A DNA stretch of 64,000 nucleotides from Clostridium drakei. GTDB lineage: Bacteria; Bacillota; Clostridia; Clostridiales; Clostridiaceae. Location of the stretch: the NCBI RefSeq assembly GCF_000633595.2, contig NZ_JIBU02000039.1, forward strand, positions 45,009-109,008. The letters are read 5' to 3'. The number at the start of each line of letters is the position of its first letter. Within the stretch, counting starts at the first letter, position 1. This document shows, in pieces, positions 34,501-44,586 of the stretch. The notes beneath the pieces were generated by a model, which had not been told where the DNA came from, did not search any database, and was given only the letters and a program-made list of their open reading frames with translations. A program made the position numbers and the translations under genes.

Positions 34501-35645
34501 AATAATTTAATCTCTTTTCCTAATGCTTCAGGATCTACAGACAAGTTATCTGTTATTTTTCTTACAGCTTCATTAAGTTCTTTTAGCGAACCAGAATCAT
34601 TTCCAATAACGCTCATACACAATGGTCTGATATGTTCTGGTATCATGTCCACCAATACTTTTAAAGCTTTATCTGTTTGACTTGTCACAAGAACACTTTT
34701 ACCATGTGCAAGAAGATGACATATTAAATTAACTATTGTATGACTTTTACCTGTTCCCGGTGGCCCTTGTACTACAACTCCATAGTTTTCACATAACCTT
34801 TTCACAACTTGCTTTTGCTCAAAGTTCGTATCTAGCGGGAAGAGTATGTCCTCTCCAACTTCCTGCCATTCTTTCATATCTTCCTCACTTTGTTCTACTT
34901 TCTTATCTCGTACCAAAGCCTTTATTGTTTCTGGTATGACATAACCATTATCTATTTGATTATTTATATTAATAATCTCTTTTTGCCATAATCGCATATT
35001 GTTTTTTCTTATTAAAATTACAGGACTATCACAAATAAAAGGATTTTTAGTTGGTTTTATTTTATCCATACCAACTGTACAGTTTATTATTTCACCATTA
35101 GATCCTAAATAAGAAACTATATCTTTTAGTATATTCTCAATATTACCTATATTTCTAGGATCTATATTAGCACTATTTATTTCATTTTCTATTTGAACTA
35201 TACTATGTAAATTTGCTATATCCAATTCTTCAAATATTCCCATTTCTAAGCATGTACTACTTATTGGCGTCAAATGAAATATACCCTTTTTAACATCAAA
35301 ATTTAGTTTCATTCTGGTTGTAACAACAGGATGAATTATTTTTTCATTACCAACTTTCCAAACAAGAAGACCATGTCCCCATACTATTTCTATTCCCTCT
35401 GATCTTTTCTGTATTTCCAAAAATAGCTTAAACAATTGATCATATATACATTTACACTTTTTTGTTACCTCTAACCACCATTCAACTTCTGGAATCTTAT
35501 TTACACTACAACCATCCATAGACATCAGGTCATTTTCCCAATATGATTTTTCATATTCTGAAACATTTCTTATTATTTTTTCATTTAAATTTTTTACGCT
35601 TAGCAAATATGAAAATATTTTTTTGACCTTATTCCTATAATCCAT
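31560..35645 (-). CDS. Large SF1 (Upf1-like) helicase with C-terminal nuclease-fold domain
   Basis: About 1361 residues. An N-terminal region (1-250) of unknown fold precedes helicase motif I GPPGTGKS (about 294-301). A long coiled-coil-rich insertion (about 350-900) separates it from motif II IYDESSQSD, motif III GDDKQIS, then EHFRC, the GDAYSFQGDERDV motif and VAASRAR motif VI. The C-terminal about 120 residues (VGGYKVDFII ... AAIICDEG ... LNLERIGWYFLRIRGSEFY) resemble the MTES_1575/Vsr-like PD-(D/E)XK nuclease fold, though the usual ECDG is ICDE. Such fusions occur in DNA repair and in phage defence. The frame opens at TTG 35660, but ATG 35645 follows GGGGTG. Monocistronic. Confidence 0.85.
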   Translation of the reverse strand: MDYRNKVKKIFSYLLSVKNLNEKIIRNVSEYEKSYWENDLMSMDGCSVNKIPEVEWWLEVTKKCKCIYDQLFKLFLEIQKRSEGIEIVWGHGLLVWKVGNEKIIHPVVTTRMKLNFDVKKGIFHLTPISSTCLEMGIFEELDIANLHSIVQIENEINSANIDPRNIGNIENILKDIVSYLGSNGEIINCTVGMDKIKPTKNPFICDSPVILIRKNNMRLWQKEIININNQIDNGYVIPETIKALVRDKKVEQSEEDMKEWQEVGEDILFPLDTNFEQKQVVKRLCENYGVVVQGPPGTGKSHTIVNLICHLLAHGKSVLVTSQTDKALKVLVDMIPEHIRPLCMSVIGNDSGSLKELNEAVRKITDNLSVDPEALGKEIKLLREELKNCRKKQEHLYNRLAEIQNTENKSIEYGGQYYKIADVAKWVRENRKQHSWIEDNIKYEQSMPLNKDEFLRLLKLLKTIDKKEKYNFDSIKNLIDKIPMDIEICDKMYRFKKLKEDIEVNKNLLSNWRIPDNNRCDYEALLSMLNKCKTEMEFIENSSFKNILGLYYSSKIAHDLFMNVAFRCNNCFLMLDRLKSKLKNYNIEIPNNINIDKLSRDFDIVYSKFNSRGRLSKTFKIIHSEYNYIFKGCKVDFLEVENFGQASALKLYIQQEKIIKELKSLWSSMVKKYGNLSDNCNREDEIDIIEIEQSVKKLNNIIDWDVKYKSKIISLLGRISIPQSIEWHRSETYRYLIKCVQAIKKVNEYNELKAYIEVMKKLILSTDKLDELYNAIEFLDVEKAKEQLKKIEHFKVIKNDLIKLDELINKISKVCPTTGKKLIESWRNSTRNFEDFCSAWKWCQWNSLLKDIYKLNLEFIEESIEQNKKKEKIIIKDIVAKKTWHNQILKTTESEKRSLFAWMQAIKRIGKGTGKMVSEYRKIAQDEMEKCKDTIPVWIMPLNRVIENIKLSRKLFDVIIYDESSQSDIFSICALMRAKKAVIVGDDKQISPEVVGVDQGVIQGLINKYLKDIPQNEWFDLQTSLYDTALRVFPNRLILKEHFRCVPEIIGFSNMLCYSNEIKPLRYPKFSEILYPPVVAVKAEDGYREQNKAVNIPEAELLVSKLVDCCKDKKYKDATMGVISLLGDVQSEAIENMIREKIGEEEMIRRKIICGDAYSFQGDERDVMFLSMVIANNVKFAPLTRESDIRRFNVAASRARNQMWLFYSVELKDLNKSCVRYSLINYCLNYEKYNKKYINFEYVFQSKFQKDVYNMIKDKGYDIIPQIKVGGYKVDFIIEGNRNRAAIICDEGIIDNGDDVKKNMEARLNLERIGWYFLRIRGSEFYYNPEKTMEKLWSRLKKIGVENYNREKKSKETLRVV

Positions 35646-35851
35646 TTTTTCACCCCACAACGTACTTATAAATATATTTACTTTTATGTTAAATTATACC
35701 ATTTTATTTTTTATTGTCCATTTGTTTCGTTAAACATATTTCGTAATAAAAATAGTTATTTGTTCAACTTTCGCACATACAAAATTTTTATTTAATATAA
35801 GCAAATTGTGGGGTTAGCTATCTAAAATTTGAAAAACTTGAAATAAGCAGT

Positions 35852-37483
35852 CTATTGTAACAATGAATAAATAATATGTTCATATAATTCTGGCACTACA
35901 TTTAAAGTATAAGGAACATTTAATCTTTCGCTATATTTATGAAAATCCTTTCCTTCACCACCAAATACTATTGCAGGAATATTTAGTTTGCTTAAAGTTT
36001 CTAATGGCAAATTATAACTTATACCATATCCAACAATATTCGAAGATAAACCAGATATATTTTTATTATTCTCCATCCCAGTATAACTTAAATCAGAAAT
36101 TCCCATAAAAAAGTCTTCTTTAATAATTTTTTCGTTAAACTTTTCATACGCATACTCTATTGTTTTATCTATAGCATTTATAAATTTTTTGTCATTAGCC
36201 GTTTCACCTCTCAAATATTTATGAGGATAATACGGAGGAATAAAAGAAACTATTATCATAGGTTTCTTATTATCATATTTTTCATAAGTTTCTTTAACTA
36301 TATTTATAGCTATAGTTTGGTTGTCTTTATTTTCTTTTTTCCAAAGTTCAACTTTTTGTTTCATATAATCTTCAAAATTTTCATTCTTACTTTTGACTTG
36401 CAAAAGTAATTCTTCATAAGTCATAACACATGGCTGTACTTTAATATATTCAAATTTTTTACCACTCTTTTTTATAAATCTTTCTCTTTTACATTTAATA
36501 TCTTCCAAAACATTATTAAATGCCTTAAATGCTAAGTCTTTTAAATTACCCATCAGCTTTTCTTCAGACATACTAAGAGTAAGTAAATTATAATATGCTG
36601 CTGCATATAAAGGACTTTGTACAGAATATAACTCTTTTAAATCCATTTGTTTTAGACACATAGGTGGTGGAGTTATGACGTTATTAAATTGATCAGAAAA
36701 GTCAGGATTATTTTCTAAAATTCTATTTATTTCTGAAACTAATGCATTGGGATTTAGTCCTTTTAATGGTTCTCCTACATGAGTTTCTTTACCTACACAT
36801 AAAAACAATGGCATTATTTTTCCTACACTTCCCATATATAATCTTTTAAATTCTTCATCTACATTTTGAGGTATACTGCATTCCGATATTATTGCCCCAC
36901 AATAATTATATTTCATTTTATCTTGAAGCTTTAAAAGAAAAGGTGCTGCAGCCACCATACCTTCTGAATTACTTTCTTCACCCGGCACTGCTAAGAACAA
37001 CAAATTCCCCTTGAAATTTTGATCTTCACTAAACTTTCTAATTAATTCTATATCTATTGCAATGCCACATTTCATATCTGCTGTTCCTCTTCCAAAAATC
37101 CACTTACCTGATTTAAGGTCTTTTAAAGCATCTTCATCTAAATTCAACTCACTAATCCGTTTTGTACATTCTTCCATATCAAAAGCAACAGATTTTAAAT
37201 GTCCAAATTCTTCTACTCCCACTACATCAAAATGTCCTGTTAAAATCAAAGTATCATTTGATTTTTCTTTTCCATTTACTACTGCCCATACAAATTTTCT
37301 TTCTAAGTTATCCCCTTCTACTGCTTCCATACCAAAGTTATTTTTATTTTTCTTAAAATAAGTCATACCTGACAGCATATTATATATCTTTTCAGATGCA
37401 ATACTTTCATCTTTTGTACCTGAGACACTTGGAAGAGAAACTAATTCATCTAATGTTTCATAAATCTTATCACTCAAATTCAT
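35852..37483 (-). CDS. rocB: M20-family peptidase, RocB type
   Basis: 543 residues, the size of RocB, an M20-family zinc hydrolase named from arginine utilisation in Bacillus. Seen: metal motifs LILTGHFDVVG, GRGTADMKCGIA with the bridging aspartate, and PGEESNSEG with the catalytic Glu-Glu pair. A further SDLSYTGMENN and a C-terminal GGEGKDFHKYSERL carry another ligand histidine. Acts in the cytoplasm; the true substrate of RocB is not established. Monocistronic. Amino-acid or peptide breakdown suits a proteolytic anaerobe. Confidence 0.87.
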   Translation of the reverse strand: MNLSDKIYETLDELVSLPSVSGTKDESIASEKIYNMLSGMTYFKKNKNNFGMEAVEGDNLERKFVWAVVNGKEKSNDTLILTGHFDVVGVEEFGHLKSVAFDMEECTKRISELNLDEDALKDLKSGKWIFGRGTADMKCGIAIDIELIRKFSEDQNFKGNLLFLAVPGEESNSEGMVAAAPFLLKLQDKMKYNYCGAIISECSIPQNVDEEFKRLYMGSVGKIMPLFLCVGKETHVGEPLKGLNPNALVSEINRILENNPDFSDQFNNVITPPPMCLKQMDLKELYSVQSPLYAAAYYNLLTLSMSEEKLMGNLKDLAFKAFNNVLEDIKCKRERFIKKSGKKFEYIKVQPCVMTYEELLLQVKSKNENFEDYMKQKVELWKKENKDNQTIAINIVKETYEKYDNKKPMIIVSFIPPYYPHKYLRGETANDKKFINAIDKTIEYAYEKFNEKIIKEDFFMGISDLSYTGMENNKNISGLSSNIVGYGISYNLPLETLSKLNIPAIVFGGEGKDFHKYSERLNVPYTLNVVPELYEHIIYSLLQ

Positions 37484-37631
37484 TTTTCTTTTCCTCTTTT
37501 CTTATTTATTACTTTTAAATATATGACACATCATAACTTTAAACTTTATATACATTATAATTAATTAACAATTTTTAAATCAAGAATTTTATTTAACTTT
37601 CTTTCATAAAATGTAACTTTACATAAAAAAA

Positions 37632-37659
37632 TAAAGGAGCATTTTTACATACTCCTTTA
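37632..37659 (-). terminator. Rho-independent terminator of the lipoprotein gene
   Basis: 8-bp stem (TAAAGGAG / CTCCTTTA) with a 12-nt loop, 22 bp after the stop, followed on the minus strand by TTTTTTT. Confidence 0.85.
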
Positions 37660-37681
37660 CTATTGCAACAAGTTTCAAATA

Positions 37682-38866
37682 CTATTTAATTTTATTCTGA
37701 CTAAGTAAATCTCCATATTGAATAGAATTTTGACTATTTACTTCTGGAAATTTTATCTCTACATTTTTATTTATATTAAAAGTATTTGTATTAAAATCAA
37801 TGCCTAATTTATATACGCCTGTAATTTTTACTGTATCGCTATTTTTTGTATTACTTAAGCTTTGGACTGCTGATATAAATTTTGGTGCATCAAATACTAA
37901 ATCTATATTACCTCTTTCTCCAACAACATATCCATTACTATCTACTGCAAAGTCAATTACAATTCCTTTGTCTCCAACAAGAGTTACTCCATCAAAAGCA
38001 TCTAATACTTTATTCATGCTAGTTGTAAACTGTGGTAATCCTTTTTCAAAATCCGAAAATGCTTTATCTATTTCTGCTTGAGTAACTGATGCTTTTTGTT
38101 TGTCTGAAGAAACTTTTAAAACTGTAGTTAAATAATTCTTTAAGAAATCTCTAGCATCTTTATTGTTTACTACACTGTTTGAAGTGTATTTTATTAAATC
38201 TTTGAAGTTTTTATCATTTAATTTAACTTCATAAACATGAACATTTCTTGCTCCATCTGTAAGATCCCAATATTGAGTTCCTTCATCTGTAATAAGTTTA
38301 AATTTTGGATCAAAGCTTGTCATATTTTTTGCTACCATTTGTGAAAACTGTTTTTGCATATCCTGACTAACTTTTGTAATATCAGCATTCATTGCTCCAT
38401 TTTCAGTCATATTCGAACTATCTAGCACAATATATTGTTTTCCATTCATTTTTGATGACTGTATATCTGGAACTTTTAAAATTTCTTTAAAATTAACTTT
38501 ATCATTCGATGTATTTGCATCTACCCAAATTCCCATATTCATTGGCATATTTCCTACTTGCAATAGCATATCTGCTTGCATTTTTGCATTTTTACCATCA
38601 TTACTTTGGTTCATCTTCCCATTTAAAGTCAATTTTGAACCATTTATCATAGGAATAACTTTTCCCATTTCCTGTTGTTCTTCAGCTGAAAGATTTTCTC
38701 CACTGAATCGTAAGCCAATTTGTGTTTTAAATTCTGAACTAGTAACTTTTTGTGTTTTTGAATAAGCATCAGAAAGTGACTTACCTTCATAGCTACAACC
38801 TGTAAAAATAGAAGAAACCATTGTCATAGAAATTGCCAATACAACCAATTTTTTTAAATTTTTCAT
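37682..38866 (-). CDS. Secreted lipoprotein, LolA/LppX-like fold suspected
   Basis: 394 residues. Signal peptide with lipobox FTGC (Cys24). The rest is polar, with alternating strands such as SKLTLNGKMNQSNDGKNAKMQADMLLQVGNMPMNMGIWVD, patterned like the half-barrel lipoproteins (LppX, DUF6612 type) that hold a lipid or amphipath. No enzyme motif. Start ATG after GGGGGG. Monocistronic with terminator. Substrate and role unknown. Confidence 0.75.
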   Translation of the reverse strand: MKNLKKLVVLAISMTMVSSIFTGCSYEGKSLSDAYSKTQKVTSSEFKTQIGLRFSGENLSAEEQQEMGKVIPMINGSKLTLNGKMNQSNDGKNAKMQADMLLQVGNMPMNMGIWVDANTSNDKVNFKEILKVPDIQSSKMNGKQYIVLDSSNMTENGAMNADITKVSQDMQKQFSQMVAKNMTSFDPKFKLITDEGTQYWDLTDGARNVHVYEVKLNDKNFKDLIKYTSNSVVNNKDARDFLKNYLTTVLKVSSDKQKASVTQAEIDKAFSDFEKGLPQFTTSMNKVLDAFDGVTLVGDKGIVIDFAVDSNGYVVGERGNIDLVFDAPKFISAVQSLSNTKNSDTVKITGVYKLGIDFNTNTFNINKNVEIKFPEVNSQNSIQYGDLLSQNKIK

Positions 38867-39096
38867 TATTGAGCCCCCCCATCTAAATTATGTATTAATT
38901 ATATCATTGTACACAATACTGGTCAATAAGTTTTTTTATACCTTTTAATAATGTTTTTTGAAATTAATATCTTTATATTATAATTTACTTTCACTTCTCT
39001 ACTATTTCCTCTATTTTCTTAAATTTTCCTATACCATATTTTATTTGTTCTATTTCTCATATATTCTTATATTCTTAAATTACCAAATAAAAAAAG

Positions 39097-39148
39097 CTTA
39101 CCTGAAAATAACACTACTTTTTATATAAAGTGTTTATTTTCAGGTAAG
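39097..39148 (-). terminator. Rho-independent terminator of the DedA gene
   Basis: About 20-bp stem (CTTACCTGAAAATAACACT against its complement, one bulge), followed on the minus strand by TTTTTTT. It begins 7 nt after the DedA stop. Confidence 0.88.
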
Positions 39149-39155
39149 TTACTTA

Positions 39156-39767
39156 TTAATTTTCTAAATTCACCTTTTTGCGTCTTACTACTAATCTATA
39201 TATTACAAATCCAACTATGCAAACTACTACAGCTATATCAGCTATATGAAACCAAGAACGAATCATGATCCAATTTTCACCCATTTTATATCCAATATAA
39301 CCTAGCAAAACACTCCATATTAACGATCCCAAAAAAGTATATATGGTAAATTTTTTAAATTCCATTTTGCTTATGCCTGCTGGAAGCGATATGAATGTCC
39401 TTATTATAGGTAAAAGCCTTGAGAAAAAAACTATTTTTTCTCCATACTTATTAAAATATTCATCACTTTTTTCTATTTTACTTTTAGAAATTTTTAGTTT
39501 ATCCGCATACTTTTCCACTAAGGGCCTTCCTCCAAGCTTACCCAAATAGTAAGCTCCTATTGAACCCACAGTTCCACCAATAGTTCCAATTAGTATCATA
39601 GCTATCAAATTTAATCTTCCTGTAAAACTTAAATAACCTCCAAAAGGTAATATTGCCTCACTAGGAATAGGTATACATGCACTTTCTAATGCCATTCCAA
39701 AAAAAATCCCTACATATCCGAGTTTATCCAGCACAAAAATAACTGCATTTATTAAACTTTCTATCAT
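39156..39767 (-). CDS. DedA-family membrane protein
   Basis: 203 residues with about five hydrophobic segments. DedA proteins are membrane-remodelling or lipid-flipping proteins, with undecaprenyl phosphate or phosphatidylethanolamine as reported substrates. Seen: the ESACIPIPSEAILPFGGYL segment with the family glutamate, and FFSRLLPIIRTFISLPAGISKM with the two conserved arginines. RBS AAAGGA. Monocistronic. Confidence 0.9.
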   Translation of the reverse strand: MIESLINAVIFVLDKLGYVGIFFGMALESACIPIPSEAILPFGGYLSFTGRLNLIAMILIGTIGGTVGSIGAYYLGKLGGRPLVEKYADKLKISKSKIEKSDEYFNKYGEKIVFFSRLLPIIRTFISLPAGISKMEFKKFTIYTFLGSLIWSVLLGYIGYKMGENWIMIRSWFHIADIAVVVCIVGFVIYRLVVRRKKVNLEN

Positions 39768-39907
39768 AAAATTTTCCTTTCTTCAATTAACACATCATAT
39801 ACTTAATAAGTTTTTACACCTCTCCTCAATTATAAGGCATTTAACAAAACTTTTTGTTAACTTTATATTAAAAAAATGTGCACAATTTGTGTATACCTTG
39901 TCACTTT

Positions 39908-40939
<1,032 letters not shown>

Positions 40940-41009
40940 TTATACTTATAAAACCCTTTTATTACAAGTTCCTTTGCAATATTTCTTTAATTTACACTGT
41001 TAAAAGTAA

Positions 41010-41048
41010 AAATGTGTATAAGACTTTTGGGTTATCTTATACACATTT
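41010..41048 (-). terminator. Rho-independent terminator of ileS
   Basis: 14-bp perfect stem (AAATGTGTATAAGA and its complement) with an 11-nt loop, 21 bp after the ileS stop; T-rich tail on the minus strand. Confidence 0.82.
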
Positions 41049-41069
41049 AAATTCAAAACATGTAGATAC

Positions 41070-44000
41070 TTATTTTACAACTTCTACAAACATATCAAAA
41101 TCTTCACCATTGATTTTACATCTGTTGTACTCTTTATTTGCATTATATACAACTTCAACTGATAATGTTTCTTTCTTTATTTCTTCTTCAAATTTCTTAA
41201 CTATTGCTTCAAGCATTGAATTTGATGAAACATAAAGTTTTATTTTATCAGCTACTTCAAATCCACTTTCTTTTCTCATATTCTGTACTTTACTCAAAAT
41301 TTCTCTAAGATTTCCAGCTTCTCTTAATTCTTCAGTAATATTTGTATCTAATACTACTCCTATGGTACCTTCCCCTGCAAATGCAAAACCTTCAAGTCCC
41401 TGCATTGTAACAAGTAAGTTTTCTTCATTTAATTCTATCTCATTGTCATCAATATAGATTATTACAGTTTTTCCTTCTCTCATTTTCTGTGCAAGTTCCA
41501 TTTGGTTAATTGCTGAAATTTCTTTTCTTATTTGAGGTATTAATTTTCCATATTTCTTTCCTATTACAGGTAAGTTTGGTTTTATGTCAAAATTAACATA
41601 TTTAGATAAATCAGCACCAAATATTACTTCATTTACATTTAGCTCATCCTTTATAATATCTCCATAATATTCTGGAAGAGATTTTGAGCTTATAAGCATT
41701 TCTGAAAGAGGCTGTCTGTTCTTAATATTAGCTGAGTTTCTAGCACTTCTTCCTAATCTAACTACCTTATACGCTTCTTCCATATCTTCTTCTAACTTTT
41801 TATCTACAAAGTTTTCATTATACTCAGGCCACTTGCATAAATGTAAACTCTCTACTGCATTTTTATCAATATTAACTACAAGATTTTGATATATTTCTTC
41901 TGTCATAAATGGTACAAATGGAGCTGCTATCTTTATCAATGTAGTGATAACTTTATATAAAGTTACATATGCTCCTATTTTATCATCAACTAAGCTTTCA
42001 CTCCAAAATCTTGCTCTATTTCTTCTAACATACCAATTAGAAAGTTCATCTACAAAGTCTCCAATATTAGTAGCTGCTTGAGTAATTCTATAGTTATCAA
42101 GGTGATCTTCTGTTTCCTTAATCAAGGAATTTAATCTTGATATAACCCATTTATCCATTACATTATCGCTTACAAAGTCTTTATAATCTAAAGGATTAAA
42201 CTTATCTATATCTGCATATAACACATAGAATGAATATACATTCCATAATGTTCCTAAGAACTTTCTTTGACTTTCTTGTACAGCTTCTTCGTAGAATCTT
42301 GATGGAAGCCATGGTGCACTTGCAGTATAGAAATACCATCTAGTTGCATCAGCACCCTCATTTTCAATCACTGTAGTAGGACTCAATACATTTCCCTTAT
42401 GCTTTGACATTTTCAGACCATGCTTATCAAGTACATGACCTAATACCACACAATTTTCAAATGGGCTCTTATCAAATATTACTGTAGATATAGCCATTAA
42501 TGTATAAAACCATCCTCTAGTTTGATCTACAGCTTCTGAAATAAATTGTGCTGGGAAATTTTGCTCAAATAGTTCCTTATTTTCAAATGGATAGTGATGC
42601 TGAGCAAAAGGCATTGATCCTGAATCAAACCAACAATCAATTACTTCTGTGACTCTTGTCATTTCTTTTCCACAGTGTGGACATTTCAATTTTACATTAT
42701 CTATATATGGTTTATGAAGTTCTATATTTTCTGGTACATTTATTCCTTTTTTCTTAAGTTCTTCTATACTTCCTATACATTCTTTATGACCACAGTCACA
42801 TTCCCATATTGGAAGTGGAGTACCCCAATATCTTTCTCTACTTAAACCCCAATCTATAACATTTTCAACAAAGTTTCCAAATCTTCCTGTTCTAATATTA
42901 TCTGGATACCAATTTGTATTATTTGTATTCTTAACTAATTTATCTCTTAAAGATGACATTTTTATAAACCAAGTTTGTCTTGGATAATATAATAATGGCG
43001 TATCACATCTCCAGCAGAATGGGTATGAGTGAGTAAATTTCTCTGCTTTGTATAATATATTTTTTTCTTTTAAGTATTCTATAATTTTAGGATCTGCATC
43101 TTTTACAAACATACCCTTCCATAGTGTAACTTCATCTACAAATTTTCCTTGTGTATCTACAAGATTAATAAGTGGTATGTTATTTTGTTTACATACTATG
43201 TTATCATCTTCACCAAATGCAGGCGCAATATGAACTATTCCTGTACCATCTGTTAATGTTACATAATCTCCATGAATTACATAATGAGCTTTTCCTTCAA
43301 AAGTTCCAAAATTAAACATAGGTTCATATTCTACACCTAATAATTCTTCACCATTAAACTTTCTTAAAACTTCATACTCACCTTCAAGTTTTCCCAAAAG
43401 TGATTCAGCTAAAATTAAGTGTTCATCATTATTTAAAACTTCTACATATTCATATTTTTTATTTATTGCTAATGCCATATTACTTGGAAGTGTCCAAGGT
43501 GTAGTTGTCCAAGCTAAAATATATTTATCTTCATTTTTAACTTTAAACTTAACAAAAACTGATGTTTCTTTTACATCCTTATATCCTTGCGAAACTTCAT
43601 GTGAAGAAAGGGCTGTTCCGCATCTTGGGCAATATGGTACTATTTTATGGCCTTTATATAAAAGATCTTTATCCCATATGCTCTTTAATGCCCACCAAAC
43701 TGATTCTATATAATTATTATCATAAGTTATATAAGGTTTTTCCATGTCAACCCAATAACCCACACTTTTAGTCATTTCTTCCCATTGGCTCACATATGTA
43801 AAAACACTGCCTTTACATTTTTTTATGAAGTCTTCTACTCCATATTCTTCAATCTGAGGTTTTCCTGAAATACCAAGAGTTTTTTCAACTTCAAGTTCAA
43901 CTGGAAGTCCATGAGTATCCCAACCAGCTTTTCTTAATACTTTGTAACCTTTCATAACCTTATACCTAGGAATTAAATCCTTCATTACTCTTGTTAATAC

Positions 44001-44174
44001 ATGCCCTACATGAGGCTTTCCATTAGCTGTTGGTGGTCCATCATAAAAAGTAAAATATTCTCCGTCCTCATTTAAATCAAAGTTTTTCTTAATTATATTC
44101 CTAGCATCCCAGAATTTCATTATATCTTTTTCCATATCCACAAAACTTCTAGAATTATCAATTTTTTTGTACAT
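41070..44174 (-). CDS. ileS: Isoleucyl-tRNA synthetase
   Basis: 1034 residues, full length for the long (eukaryote-like, type 2) IleRS. Charges tRNA-Ile. Seen: HVGH (class I HIGH) in [13 protein letters not shown], the editing-domain [17 protein letters not shown] (KMSKS loop), WWFDSGS-like [10 protein letters not shown], and zinc-type cysteines CDCGHKEC and CPHCGKEM. The type 2 form is often mupirocin-tolerant; that is family knowledge, not tested here. Controlled by an upstream T-box leader. RBS AAAGGGG. Confidence 0.96.
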   Translation of the reverse strand: MYKKIDNSRSFVDMEKDIMKFWDARNIIKKNFDLNEDGEYFTFYDGPPTANGKPHVGHVLTRVMKDLIPRYKVMKGYKVLRKAGWDTHGLPVELEVEKTLGISGKPQIEEYGVEDFIKKCKGSVFTYVSQWEEMTKSVGYWVDMEKPYITYDNNYIESVWWALKSIWDKDLLYKGHKIVPYCPRCGTALSSHEVSQGYKDVKETSVFVKFKVKNEDKYILAWTTTPWTLPSNMALAINKKYEYVEVLNNDEHLILAESLLGKLEGEYEVLRKFNGEELLGVEYEPMFNFGTFEGKAHYVIHGDYVTLTDGTGIVHIAPAFGEDDNIVCKQNNIPLINLVDTQGKFVDEVTLWKGMFVKDADPKIIEYLKEKNILYKAEKFTHSYPFCWRCDTPLLYYPRQTWFIKMSSLRDKLVKNTNNTNWYPDNIRTGRFGNFVENVIDWGLSRERYWGTPLPIWECDCGHKECIGSIEELKKKGINVPENIELHKPYIDNVKLKCPHCGKEMTRVTEVIDCWFDSGSMPFAQHHYPFENKELFEQNFPAQFISEAVDQTRGWFYTLMAISTVIFDKSPFENCVVLGHVLDKHGLKMSKHKGNVLSPTTVIENEGADATRWYFYTASAPWLPSRFYEEAVQESQRKFLGTLWNVYSFYVLYADIDKFNPLDYKDFVSDNVMDKWVISRLNSLIKETEDHLDNYRITQAATNIGDFVDELSNWYVRRNRARFWSESLVDDKIGAYVTLYKVITTLIKIAAPFVPFMTEEIYQNLVVNIDKNAVESLHLCKWPEYNENFVDKKLEEDMEEAYKVVRLGRSARNSANIKNRQPLSEMLISSKSLPEYYGDIIKDELNVNEVIFGADLSKYVNFDIKPNLPVIGKKYGKLIPQIRKEISAINQMELAQKMREGKTVIIYIDDNEIELNEENLLVTMQGLEGFAFAGEGTIGVVLDTNITEELREAGNLREILSKVQNMRKESGFEVADKIKLYVSSNSMLEAIVKKFEEEIKKETLSVEVVYNANKEYNRCKINGEDFDMFVEVVK

Positions 44175-44253
44175 ATTTTTAGCCCCTTTCTACCTTATTA
44201 TGTAATTTTTTACTATTATATTTTTTTTATACTTATTTATAAACATTTACAAT

Positions 44254-44532
44254 ATAAAAAAAACTTCATCCAAAATAGGACGAAGTTTATATTCGTTATA
44301 CCACCTATGGGTAAAAATTTTAAGCACAATCATACTCTATCCTTTAACGCAGGATAACGAAAAAACTTACTAAAGCACTAAAACTTATTCTGCTTTTCAA
44401 CTCCCAGGGGATTTTCTTTAAACTTTTTCTGTGAATTTCCACCATTTTTCACTCTCTGTAAGTAACTTGGTTTAAATACTTTTCCTGTTCAACATCTTTA
44501 ATGTAATACATTTTAAATTTTTATTACAATTT
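44254..44532 (-). ncRNA. T-box leader of ileS
   Basis: On the minus strand the leader has stem I features (AGAGAG, GGTGGAAATTC), a candidate isoleucine specifier AUC in GAAAAUCCCC, the T-box sequence AGGTGGTATAACG near 44300, and a terminator hairpin (AACTTCGTCC / GGATGAAGTT, 44262-44287) followed by eight T. Uncharged tRNA-Ile would stabilise the antiterminator and allow ileS transcription. Confidence 0.9.
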
Positions 44533-44538
44533 CTTTTT

Positions 44539-44567
44539 ATTATATTATAAGGCTTTTTAGTTGTCAA
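44539..44567 (-). promoter_or_regulatory. SigA promoter of the ileS T-box leader
   Basis: Minus-strand TTGACA, 17-bp spacer, TATAAT, a perfect consensus; transcription is expected to start near 44532. Confidence 0.92.
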
Positions 44568-44586
44568 TTATTTAATAAAAATTTTG

